From: Desulfurobacteriaceae bacterium
GTDB lineage: Bacteria; Aquificota; Aquificia; Desulfurobacteriales; Desulfurobacteriaceae
NCBI GenBank assembly: GCA_027064485.1
Contig: JAMOPR010000290.1
Span: 1 to 26,895 of the forward strand
DNA: 26,895 nt
Direction: 5' to 3'
Shown here: one piece after another, positions 17,101 through 22,657 of the stretch
How the letters are laid out: each line of letters opens with the position of its first letter
How positions within the stretch are numbered: position 1 is the stretch's first letter
Made by a program: the position numbers and the translations under genes
Notes under the pieces: model-generated
Seen by the model: the letters and a program-made list of their open reading frames with translations, nothing else
The model's database searches: none
What the model was told of the DNA's origin: nothing

Positions 17101-17627
17101 TAGAAGTCGTCTCCAAAAACTTCTTTATACCACCTGGCTGCTTTTTTTGCTTCTTCTTCTTTTCCCTGCAGATAAAGTAGGGGTATTTCTCCCTGAACAC
17201 AGGCAGAGAGGGCTATCAACCCTTCGCTGTATTTTTCTAAAACCTCTTTATCAATACGCGGTTTGTAGTAAAAACCTTCCAAGAAAGCTATGGAAGAGAG
17301 TTTCATGAGGTTTTTTAAACCAGTATCGTTTTTGGCTAAAAGCACCAGGTGGTAGCTTCCTTTCTCTCCTTCATTCCCTTTCTTTTTGTCAAACCTTGAA
17401 CCTTTTGCTATGTAGAATTCTTCTCCAATTATGGGTTTGATTCCTTTGCTTTTGCAGGTTTTGTAGAGTTCGTATGAGGCGAACATGTTGCCGTGGTCTG
17501 TAACTGCCACTGCAGGCATGCCGTATTCAATAGCTTTATCCACTAACTCGTTTATTTTGATTGCTCCATCGAGAATGGAGTATTGGGAGTGAAGGTGAAG
17601 GTGGACAAAATCGCCTTTGTTTGCCAT
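14175..17627 (-). CDS. dnaE: DNA polymerase III alpha subunit
   Basis: Replicative polymerase catalytic subunit, 1150 residues, uninterrupted. The PHP domain is at the N-terminus (HLHLHSQYSILDGA, VTDHGNM, NDAHYL) and its metal-binding residues look intact, so it may keep a metal site. The palm carries PDIDVD with D411 and D413 and the third catalytic Asp D563 (LLKMDFLGL). Finger and helix-hairpin-helix regions follow (GIKGVGEKAAQ), then an OB-fold (VRLVGAITEVKTRRT) and a C-terminal domain. This is the DnaE1 form with no fused DEDD exonuclease. The ATG at 17627 has TAAGGAG upstream. No intein or insertion is visible. The toxin-antitoxin pair lies immediately upstream on the same strand. Confidence 0.97.
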   Translation of the reverse strand: MANKGDFVHLHLHSQYSILDGAIKINELVDKAIEYGMPAVAVTDHGNMFASYELYKTCKSKGIKPIIGEEFYIAKGSRFDKKKGNEGEKGSYHLVLLAKNDTGLKNLMKLSSIAFLEGFYYKPRIDKEVLEKYSEGLIALSACVQGEIPLLYLQGKEEEAKKAARWYKEVFGDDFYLEVQYHGLRDQEKANKFLTQLSKELDIELVATNDAHYLNRDDWEAHDVLLCLQTGKKLSDEKRMRFPTKEFYFKSAEEMLKVFSEIPHAVYNTLKIAEKVEDTLPTFESSGYLLPKYTVPEGYTYESFLRELAQKGLERRFKEQGIKDGETKRKYYERLEHELKIISDMGFPGYFLIVWDFINWAKKNGIPVGPGRGSAAGSLVAYAIGITDIDPIRFNLLFERFLNPERVTMPDIDVDICQEGRDRVIQYVRDKYGEDKVCQIITFGTMKTKMVVRDVGRVLGMPAKEVDKFAKLIPSDAKSVEEAVEKAPEIKELAEKDETIKKLIEIAKRLQGLARQTGVHAAGVVIAPETLTDFIPLARSKDGDVTTQFDMGQIEALGLLKMDFLGLKTLTIIDKTIKLIEKRHGVKIEPTKLPLDDEKTFKLLQEGNTVGVFQLESRGMRNLMKRLKPSVFEDIIALVALYRPGPLNSGMAESYIKRKHGEEEVDYIFPELEPVLKETYGLFIYQEQIMQIANILAGYSLGEADLLRRAMGKKKKEIMEEQRNIFITRAVERGYPRDKIEKLFDDIAKFAEYGFNKSHSAAYGFLAYVTAYLKAHYPKELMTVMMSIDYDKTDEIVKLMKDCRENGIPVYPPDVNKSNAVFSIEGEGIRFGLAGIKGVGEKAAQHIVEVREREGTFKDIYDFCEKVDLRIVNRKVIESLIKAGAFDSTGISRAANLEVLDKAMSAAQSIQKSKSKGLMSLFGDEVSVVNKEIPEIEEWPERIKLEYERQSIGFYLSGHPLLEYKDFIKFGFNSTAEKEEWEDDQEVRLVGAITEVKTRRTQRGELWANVELSDMDGTVNVLVFPNVFKETMELLTEGNVVVIEGTVREEEESKSVIAKSVEPLNRQVFEKVNQVVLKLTDEELTDNFLEELKKTLERLSSPNGKPVVLEMKLRDCFVKLQLHPEFSLPIETQVFSELGKILPRERISVA

Positions 17628-17647
17628 TTGGGGCTCCTTATCAGGAA

Positions 17648-17663
17648 TTTCCTTTTAAGGAAA
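17648..17663. promoter_or_regulatory. short inverted repeat in the dnaE leader
   Basis: TTTCCTT and AAGGAAA separated by two bases form a perfect seven-pair inverted repeat, about 20 bases before the dnaE start codon. No U-run follows on either strand, so it does not look like an intrinsic terminator. It could be an operator or a leader RNA hairpin. Function is unknown. Confidence 0.35.
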
Positions 17664-17669
17664 GATACG

Positions 17670-17708
17670 AAAAATCCCCCCCTCCTGCAAACCAACCAAG
17701 CTACCTTA
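17670..17708. repeat. AAAAATCCCCC-type repeat element (copy between toxin gene and dnaE)
   Basis: Begins AAAAATCCCCCCC, contains AACCAACC and ends CTACCTTA. Compared with the copy at 18492 it shares the first 11 bases, AACCAACC at a similar offset, and the ACC-T-A end. It is in the same orientation as that copy and lies on the other side of the MNT/HEPN module. Confidence 0.5.
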
Positions 17709-17716
17709 ACTGCGAT

Positions 17717-18124
17717 TTAAATTTCTGTGTTCTTGAAAGTTTCCAAGATTTTTTCCATTAAAGAGTAATATTCTTTCAATTTCGGAAGGATTAAATCAAC
17801 CAGTTCTCTCCTATAAACGTGAGATAGGTAATTTCTGCTATCAAGCATTTCAATGGCTGACTCATACTCTTCGTAAGTTAAGTAGTTTAATTGAAAAAGC
17901 GTTTTAATAACCCGTTTAGGAGAAGCTACATCTATCCCTTCTTTATCTCTCAAAAATTCTTTTGCTGTTTTCCAGAATAGTTCAAAACACATCTCAAACT
18001 TTTGAATCTGTCCGCTTTCTATAACATCTCTTATTTCTTGTGGAAAATCTGACAAATTTATTTTTAATGCTTTAGAAAAATCTCTTAATGCCTTCTCAAA
18101 TTCCTCAAGTTTTCTTACAGCCAT
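17717..18124 (-). CDS. HEPN-domain toxin / nucleotidyltransferase-substrate-binding protein (HI0074 family)
   Basis: The 135-residue all-helical protein has the HI0074/HepT pattern: RKLEEFEKALRDFSKAL, EMCFELFWKTAKEFL, and the HEPN motif R97-x4-H102-x-Y104 (RNYLSHVY). In studied HEPN/MNT pairs this motif is the RNase active site, and the Tyr is the residue adenylylated by the partner to silence it. Its start overlaps the MNT gene by ten bases, the usual arrangement of the pair. The stop is 12 bases before the end of a repeat element, which is followed by dnaE. Toxicity is inferred from the family, not shown by the sequence. Confidence 0.87.
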   Translation of the reverse strand: MAVRKLEEFEKALRDFSKALKINLSDFPQEIRDVIESGQIQKFEMCFELFWKTAKEFLRDKEGIDVASPKRVIKTLFQLNYLTYEEYESAIEMLDSRNYLSHVYRRELVDLILPKLKEYYSLMEKILETFKNTEI

Positions 18125-18444
18125 CGGATTCCTTCCTTTTTAATAATTTCCTTCATTTCTTCTGGTAGCAGGTCAAAATTCAAAATATCCGCTTCAAAAG
18201 GAACTATACTTTCTTCAAGTTTATCTTCTAACTGCCACCTGAACTTTCTAAATTCTTTTTCAGAAAGACCGGAAACAGCTATATCCACATCCGAATGGCG
18301 TTTAAAATCCCCCCTTGCTCTTGACCCAAATAGATAGACTTTGCAGCATTTTCCCTTTAGGAGAGAAACAACCAATTCTTTAAACTTCTCAAGAAAGTCT
18401 TCTTCTTTTTTATAGTCTATCTGTTTATTAACTTTTAATACCAA
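18115..18444 (-). CDS. MNT-type nucleotidyltransferase (antitoxin of HEPN/MNT pair)
   Basis: Minimal nucleotidyltransferase, 109 residues from the start chosen here. It has the full active site: GS at 40-41, ten residues, then D52-V-D54 (GSx10DxD), and a third acidic site near D86 (EADIL). Family members AMPylate the HEPN partner. I prefer the TTG at 18444, which has AAGAGG six bases upstream. The longer frame from an ATG at 18531 has a poor ribosome site, and its first residues are translated from the repeat at 18492-18532. It overlaps the HEPN gene by ten bases. Confidence 0.85.
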   Translation of the reverse strand: MVLKVNKQIDYKKEEDFLEKFKELVVSLLKGKCCKVYLFGSRARGDFKRHSDVDIAVSGLSEKEFRKFRWQLEDKLEESIVPFEADILNFDLLPEEMKEIIKKEGIRWL

Positions 18445-18491
18445 CGAATACCTCTTAGATAAGTTTGGCGAAACAATAAAATAAATGATAT

Positions 18492-18532
18492 AAAAATCCC
18501 CCGAGACTCTCCAACCAACCCAACTTACCATT
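18492..18532. repeat. AAAAATCCCCC-type repeat element (copy upstream of the toxin-antitoxin pair)
   Basis: Begins AAAAATCCCCC, contains CCAACCAACC and ends CTTACCATTA. It has the same orientation and layout as the copy at 17670, with two to three bases of length difference. Together they bracket the 0.8 kb MNT/HEPN module. Confidence 0.5.
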
Positions 18533-18587
18533 ACTAATATTAATCCCTGAATTTTGATTCACTCTTCTTTATATATTGCAGATTACT

Positions 18588-18605
18588 CTTAACAAATTCT
18601 TAACA
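18588..18605 (+). promoter_or_regulatory. Pho-box-like direct repeat upstream of pstC
   Basis: Two CTTAACA heptamers (18588-18594 and 18599-18605) are separated by four A/T bases, a period of exactly 11. This is the 7+4+7 layout of sites bound by PhoB/PhoP-type response regulators; the hexamer TTAACA also fits the B. subtilis PhoP half-site. It lies 66 bases before pstC. AT-rich candidates for a -10 box follow (for example TAAATT at 18626), but none is decisive. Confidence 0.6.
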
Positions 18606-18671
18606 AAATTTGCCCGTTAAAGTGGTAAATTTATCCTGTAAAATTTTTCTACAAATTTTCGGAGTGCAGTT

Positions 18672-19595
18672 GTGAAGAATTCAAAACTGCTCGATTGGAC
18701 GTTTGAGAAAGTATCTTTTGCTTCTGCATTATTACTCTTAATTGTTCTTTTCGCGTTGTTTGTGGTTCTCTACAAAGAATCATCTCTATCCATTCACACC
18801 TTTGGTATCTGGAAGTTTATTACCTCAAAGGTCTGGAATCCTCCGCTTGAAAAGTTTGGTGGTGCGCCTGCTATTTTTGGAACGATAGTAAGCACGATAA
18901 TTTCAATATTTATCGCCGTTCCCGTTGCCATAGGAATAGCAATATTCCTTACAGAAGTTGCTCCTCCTTTCCTAAAAACTCCTGTTGGCGTTGCAATAGA
19001 ACTTTTAGCAGCTATTCCTTCCATCATTTACGGTATGTGGGGACTTTTCTACTTTGCTCCTTTTATGAGAGATAAACTGCAACCGGTCATTCATGCAACT
19101 TTAGGTAAACTCCCTGTTATAGGAGAGTGGTTCTCCGGCTACACTCCGGGTATAGGGCTTTTAACGGCTTCTATCGTTCTTTCGATAATGATTCTTCCCT
19201 TTACTGCTGCCATTTCAAGGGATTCCTTCAATATGGTGCCCGATATTTTAAAAGAGTCAGCTTACGCTTTAGGAGCAACTAAATGGGACGTAATGAAAGA
19301 CGTAGTTATACCTTACGCAAAAATGGGCGTTATAGGCGGTATTATCCTTTCTTTGGGTAGGGCTTTGGGTGAAACGATGGCTGTCACATTTGTTATGGGC
19401 AACCAGCCTGTAATTCCCCAATCTCTGTTAGAACCTGCTACTTCTATTACCGTTACCCTTGCCAACGAATTTACAGAAGCCGATACAGACCTTTACCTTT
19501 CAAGTCTTTTCTATCTTGCGCTGATACTTTTTGCTCTGAGTTTTGTCGTAATAGTTATCGGCAAATTCCTCTTTTTGAAAAAAGTAGAGAGGTAA
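18672..19595 (+). CDS. pstC: phosphate ABC importer permease PstC
   Basis: One of two inner-membrane channel subunits of the high-affinity phosphate importer. The 307 residues contain about six membrane segments. The family stretch PSIIYGMWGLF is present, as is the ATPase-contacting EAA-type loop ESAYALGATKWDVMKDVVIPYA followed by GRALGETMAVTFVMGN. Translation begins with GTG, with GGAG seven bases upstream. It is followed by pstA after three bases. No pstS precedes it; the upstream gap holds only the Pho-box-like repeat and the short repeat element. Expression is probably induced by phosphate starvation. Confidence 0.95.
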   Translation: MKNSKLLDWTFEKVSFASALLLLIVLFALFVVLYKESSLSIHTFGIWKFITSKVWNPPLEKFGGAPAIFGTIVSTIISIFIAVPVAIGIAIFLTEVAPPFLKTPVGVAIELLAAIPSIIYGMWGLFYFAPFMRDKLQPVIHATLGKLPVIGEWFSGYTPGIGLLTASIVLSIMILPFTAAISRDSFNMVPDILKESAYALGATKWDVMKDVVIPYAKMGVIGGIILSLGRALGETMAVTFVMGNQPVIPQSLLEPATSITVTLANEFTEADTDLYLSSLFYLALILFALSFVVIVIGKFLFLKKVER

Positions 19596-19598
19596 CCT

Positions 19599-20441
19599 GT
19601 GGATGCTTTTAAAAGAAGGAAGTTAGCTAATGCGGTAGTTCTCCTGCTTTCTACTGCGGCAGCTCTTTTTGGAATAATGTGGTTGTTTTGGATACTGGGA
19701 GTTCTTCTTTACAAAGGATTCTCTACGCTGTCGCTGGAAGTTTTTTTAGGGAATCCTCCATCGCCCGGAGATAATACGGGAGGTCTCAAGCATGCAATAG
19801 TGGGACAAACGTTAATCGTTCTTACTGCTACGATAATTGGCGTCCCGCTTGGTATATTGGCTGGCACTTACCTTTCCGAATACGGCAAGAATAGTAAGTT
19901 GGCAAACTTTATAAGGGATATGTCTGATGTAATGATGAGCGTTCCTTCCATAGTTGTGGGAACGTTTATATATGCTATTTTGGTTAAGCCGGTAGGGCAC
20001 TTCATGGGATTTGCCGGTGCTCTGTCTCTTGCCGTTATGATGATACCCATAATACTTAGAACCACCGACGATATGCTTAGAATGGTGCCTCCTGAGTTAA
20101 GAGAAGCGGCTTATGCTCTTGGAGCAACGAAGTTTAAAGTTATAAAGGATGTTGTTTACCGTTCGGCAATAACCGGCATTTTAACCGGTGTCATTCTCGC
20201 CGTAGCAAGGATAGGTGGAGAAACAGCTCCCCTTCTCTTTACATCGTTTAACAACAACTTCTTTACTCTTGATATGACTCAGCCTATGGCATCCCTTACG
20301 GTTACCATGTATGATTATGCTATGAGTCCTTACGAATACTGGCAGAAGCTTGCTTGGGCAGCGGCTATAATTCTCACCTTTGGCGTTTTGGGAGCAAATA
20401 TACTGGGAAGAATTATGACGCAGTGGAAGTTCAAAAAGTAA
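19599..20441 (+). CDS. pstA: phosphate ABC importer permease PstA
   Basis: Partner of PstC in the phosphate channel. The 280 residues show about six membrane segments, with PSIVVGTFIYAI, the EAA-type loop REAAYALGATKFKVIKDVVYRSA, and ARIGGETAPLLFTSF, a PstA hallmark. The start codon is GTG with GAGAGG upstream, just after the pstC stop. The C-terminus ends in a short basic tail (MTQWKFKK). It is followed by pstB after nine bases. Confidence 0.95.
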   Translation: MDAFKRRKLANAVVLLLSTAAALFGIMWLFWILGVLLYKGFSTLSLEVFLGNPPSPGDNTGGLKHAIVGQTLIVLTATIIGVPLGILAGTYLSEYGKNSKLANFIRDMSDVMMSVPSIVVGTFIYAILVKPVGHFMGFAGALSLAVMMIPIILRTTDDMLRMVPPELREAAYALGATKFKVIKDVVYRSAITGILTGVILAVARIGGETAPLLFTSFNNNFFTLDMTQPMASLTVTMYDYAMSPYEYWQKLAWAAAIILTFGVLGANILGRIMTQWKFKK

Positions 20442-20450
20442 GGAGGAGTA

Positions 20451-21230
20451 ATGGCTTACATTATAGAGCACGGTTTAGCTCCTAAGATAACAGTTGAAAA
20501 TCTTAACTTTTACTACGGCGATAAGCACGTTTTGAAAAATATTTCTTTTAAAATACCCGAAAATAAAATAACGGCACTTATAGGACCTTCCGGTTGCGGT
20601 AAAACTACGCTGTTGAGATGTTTTAACCGTATGCATGACCTTTATCCCGGTAACAGGTATGAAGGGAAAATAATTCTTGATGGAGAGAATATTTTAGAGC
20701 CGAAGTATGACCTTATTAAGTTAAGGACCCGCGTTGGAATGGTGTTTCAAAAGCCGACTGCTTTTCCTATGTCTATTTTTGACAACGTTGCTTACGGTTT
20801 GAGGCTTAAGGGTATAAAGAACAAAAGTGAACTTGAAGATAGAGTAGAAAAAGCTCTAAAGGATGCTGCTCTTTGGGATGAAGTGAAGGATAGGCTTAAT
20901 GCTCCTGCTTCTGGGCTTTCTGGAGGGCAGCAGCAGAGACTTTGCATAGCCAGGGCAATAGCAGTTGAACCGGAAGTTTTGCTTTTTGACGAACCCACAT
21001 CTGCTCTTGACCCGATTTCTACTGCGAAAATAGAAGAGTTGGTTGTTAGCTTTAGGGGTAAGTTGACCATAGTGATTGTAACCCACAATATGCAACAAGC
21101 TGCCAGGGTTTCGGATTTTACTGCATTTATGTATTTGGGGGAATTGATAGAGTTTAACAAAACAGAAGAGATGTTTATTAAACCGAAGGAGAAGTTGACA
21201 GAGGATTACCTCACTGGAAGGTTTGGTTAA
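20451..21230 (+). CDS. pstB: phosphate ABC importer ATPase PstB
   Basis: Cytoplasmic ATPase of the phosphate importer, 259 residues. Motifs are Walker [10 protein letters not shown] (45-53), the PstB-typical [10 protein letters not shown]-loop [12 protein letters not shown], signature [14 protein letters not shown], Walker [14 protein letters not shown] and H-loop [10 protein letters not shown]. It ends with LTGRFG, typical of PstB. AAGGAGG precedes the ATG. No phoU or pstS follows. The next gene is nuoA after 145 bases, and no terminator is apparent in that gap. Confidence 0.97.
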   Translation: MAYIIEHGLAPKITVENLNFYYGDKHVLKNISFKIPENKITALIGPSGCGKTTLLRCFNRMHDLYPGNRYEGKIILDGENILEPKYDLIKLRTRVGMVFQKPTAFPMSIFDNVAYGLRLKGIKNKSELEDRVEKALKDAALWDEVKDRLNAPASGLSGGQQQRLCIARAIAVEPEVLLFDEPTSALDPISTAKIEELVVSFRGKLTIVIVTHNMQQAARVSDFTAFMYLGELIEFNKTEEMFIKPKEKLTEDYLTGRFG

Positions 21231-21304
21231 TACCCTCTTTTTCCTTCATAAATAATTCTCTATATTCCGCTTTCGAAATTTGATATACTTATCTGAAAGA
21301 TTTC

Positions 21305-21344
21305 GTTTACAGAATCTTTACAAATTGTTTACATTTTGTTTACA
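21305..21344 (+). promoter_or_regulatory. four 11-base-spaced TTTACA units upstream of nuoA (response-regulator array)
   Basis: TTTACA occurs at 21306, 21317, 21328 and 21339, each followed by a five-base A/T-rich spacer, so the period is exactly 11. Written as heptamers they are G/C-TTTACA with four-base spacers, the layout of two adjoining Pho boxes. The last unit abuts or overlaps -10-like hexamers (TACAAT 21341-21346 or TATAAA 21346-21351), and nuoA begins 32 bases further on. An OmpR/PhoB-family activator or repressor is the likely reader. Confidence 0.65.
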
Positions 21345-21375
21345 ATATAAACCAGTTCTGTAGCGGAGAGAGGGT

Positions 21376-21711
21376 ATGCTTTACGATTTTGTAGTATTTG
21401 TAGTTGTTATTACAATTGTTGCTCTTTTGATTTGGCTTATGTCTGTAGCGATAGCTCCCAAGAATCCGCATCCTGTTAAAGAAGATACCTACGAGTGTGG
21501 TTTGCCGGCTCCTGAACCTATCATTTCCAGCGTTAATTTTCAGTATTACTTCTACGCCATAATATTTATAGCTATGGATATAACCGGAGTTTTCTTCGTT
21601 CTTTACACTATAGGTGCCGGTAATCCTGCCTACGGTTGGGTTTTCGTTCTATTTGCTCTTCTTTTAATGGTTCCCCTTTCTTACGTAATGCTTGGAGGAA
21701 AATTGGAATGA
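21376..21711 (+). CDS. nuoA: complex I-like subunit A
   Basis: Small membrane subunit at the junction of the peripheral and membrane arms, 111 residues with three membrane spans. The hydrophilic loop carries the conserved Cys (EDTYECGLPAPE), and FQYYFYAIIFIAMDI matches the second span. In most NuoA proteins this span reads FDxE; here it is MDIT, so the Asp is kept but the usual Glu is replaced by Thr. It is the first gene of the cluster, with GGAGAGAGG before the ATG. Its TGA overlaps the nuoB start (ATGA). Confidence 0.9.
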   Translation: MLYDFVVFVVVITIVALLIWLMSVAIAPKNPHPVKEDTYECGLPAPEPIISSVNFQYYFYAIIFIAMDITGVFFVLYTIGAGNPAYGWVFVLFALLLMVPLSYVMLGGKLE

Positions 21712-22178
21712 TTTTGAAGTTTTTTGACTGGAGTAGGGCTAACTCTCCGTGGGGTGTTCACTTTTGTAGTGGTTGCTGTTCTTTGGAAGTTTTGGCTCTT
21801 ATGTCTCCCCGTTTTGACTGGGAGAGATATGGATTTGTAATGGTGCCAAGCCCAAGGCAGGCAGATTTTTTAATAGTTACAGGACTCGTTTCTAAAAAAG
21901 TTTTGCCCGTTCTTTTGAGGGTTTATCAACAGATGCCTGAGCCGAGATACGTTTTAGGTATGGGTGCGTGTGCAGGTGGCGGCGGTCCCTACTGGGATTC
22001 CGATTTTGTTGCTGTTGATGTTTCTCAATACATACCTTTTGACGTTTTTGTGCCTGGTTGTCCGCCCAACCCGGAGGCGACGCTCGAAGGATTTTTAAGG
22101 TTGAAAGAGATAATTAAGAAAGATAAAGCTAACGCTGCGAAGAAGCATCCTAACAGGATGGAAGAGATAAGCTATTAA
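21708..22178 (+). CDS. nuoB: complex I-like subunit B (N2 cluster subunit)
   Basis: Iron-sulfur subunit that holds the terminal cluster N2 next to the quinone or substrate site. From the ATG at 21708 (GGAGGA upstream, ATGA overlap with nuoA) it has 156 residues; the frame is open further upstream but overlaps nuoA. Likely cluster ligands are C23 and C24 (tandem), C88 (MGACAGGGG) and C118 (VPGCPPNPEA). An additional Cys at C20 makes the motif CxxCC, not the plain tandem CC of ordinary NuoB. Residues such as SPRFDWERYG and SPRQADFLIVTG look as much like group 4 hydrogenase small subunits as like NuoB. No membrane segment is seen. Confidence 0.9.
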   Translation: MILKFFDWSRANSPWGVHFCSGCCSLEVLALMSPRFDWERYGFVMVPSPRQADFLIVTGLVSKKVLPVLLRVYQQMPEPRYVLGMGACAGGGGPYWDSDFVAVDVSQYIPFDVFVPGCPPNPEATLEGFLRLKEIIKKDKANAAKKHPNRMEEISY

Positions 22179-22189
22179 GGGGAAGGTTG

Positions 22190-22657
22190 ATGCTGGAGGA
22201 GATAAGGAAAATAGTTGAAGAGGAGTTTGAGCTTCAAGCGGAGAGTTTTGATACTAACGTTCTTTTAATTAGGTGTAGTAGAGGGAAATTGAAAAAGCTT
22301 ATGAATACGTTGAAATCGCAAGGGTTTAATTATCCGCATACTATCTCGGTAGTTGATTATACTCCTAAAGGTAAGGGTTTTGAGGTTAATTACATATTGG
22401 AAAACTTGGTTTTTAAGAAGATGGTTGTTGTAAGAGTGGAACTTTCTGAAGATGATTTGTCGATTCCTACCGTTAGCGATGTATTTCCTGCTTTCCAGCC
22501 TCATGAAAGGGAATGCTGGGAGATGTTTGGAATTAACTTTGTGGGTAATCCAAGACTTGAGGTAATGCTTTTACCGGAATGGGCAGAGGGCTTGTTCCCG
22601 TTGAGGAAGTCTTACGACTTTAAAAAGCACAGAAAACCCTCTAAGGAGAAAAAATAA
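22190..22657 (+). CDS. nuoC: complex I-like subunit C (30 kDa)
   Basis: Peripheral-arm scaffold subunit that packs on NuoD. I chose the ATG at 22190, since AAGGGG lies seven bases before it; a TTG one codon upstream is possible. It has 155 residues: an N-terminal alpha/beta part (SVVDYTPKGKGFEVNYIL) and the signature IPTVSDVFPAF, HERECWEMFGINF and LFPLRKSYDF. Compared with the usual ...GHPDLRR...PLRKDY signature, the His after the F-x-G is Asn (VGNPRL) and the final Asp is Ser, so the sequence is a divergent member. Its stop overlaps the nuoD start by one base. Confidence 0.87.
   Translation: MLEEIRKIVEEEFELQAESFDTNVLLIRCSRGKLKKLMNTLKSQGFNYPHTISVVDYTPKGKGFEVNYILENLVFKKMVVVRVELSEDDLSIPTVSDVFPAFQPHERECWEMFGINFVGNPRLEVMLLPEWAEGLFPLRKSYDFKKHRKPSKEKK

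Noticed and set aside
14175..17627. Intein or split in DnaE
   Set aside because: All polymerase motifs are contiguous and the 1150-residue length is normal. No intein splice motifs are seen.
17648..17663. Intrinsic terminator between the HEPN gene and dnaE
   Set aside because: The seven-pair A/T-rich inverted repeat is not followed by a U-run on the minus strand.
18302..18316. AAAATCCCCCC inside the MNT gene as a repeat copy
   Set aside because: It encodes the conserved GSRARGDF region of the nucleotidyltransferase. No matching second half follows.
18445..18531. Longer start (ATG at 18531) for the MNT gene
   Set aside because: The extra residues come from the repeat element, the ribosome site is poor, and the TTG at 18444 has AAGAGG at a good distance and gives the usual family length.
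21305..21344. CRISPR-like array
   Set aside because: The repeated unit is only six or seven bases with four- or five-base spacers in an 11-base phase. It is a regulator-site pattern, not a CRISPR.
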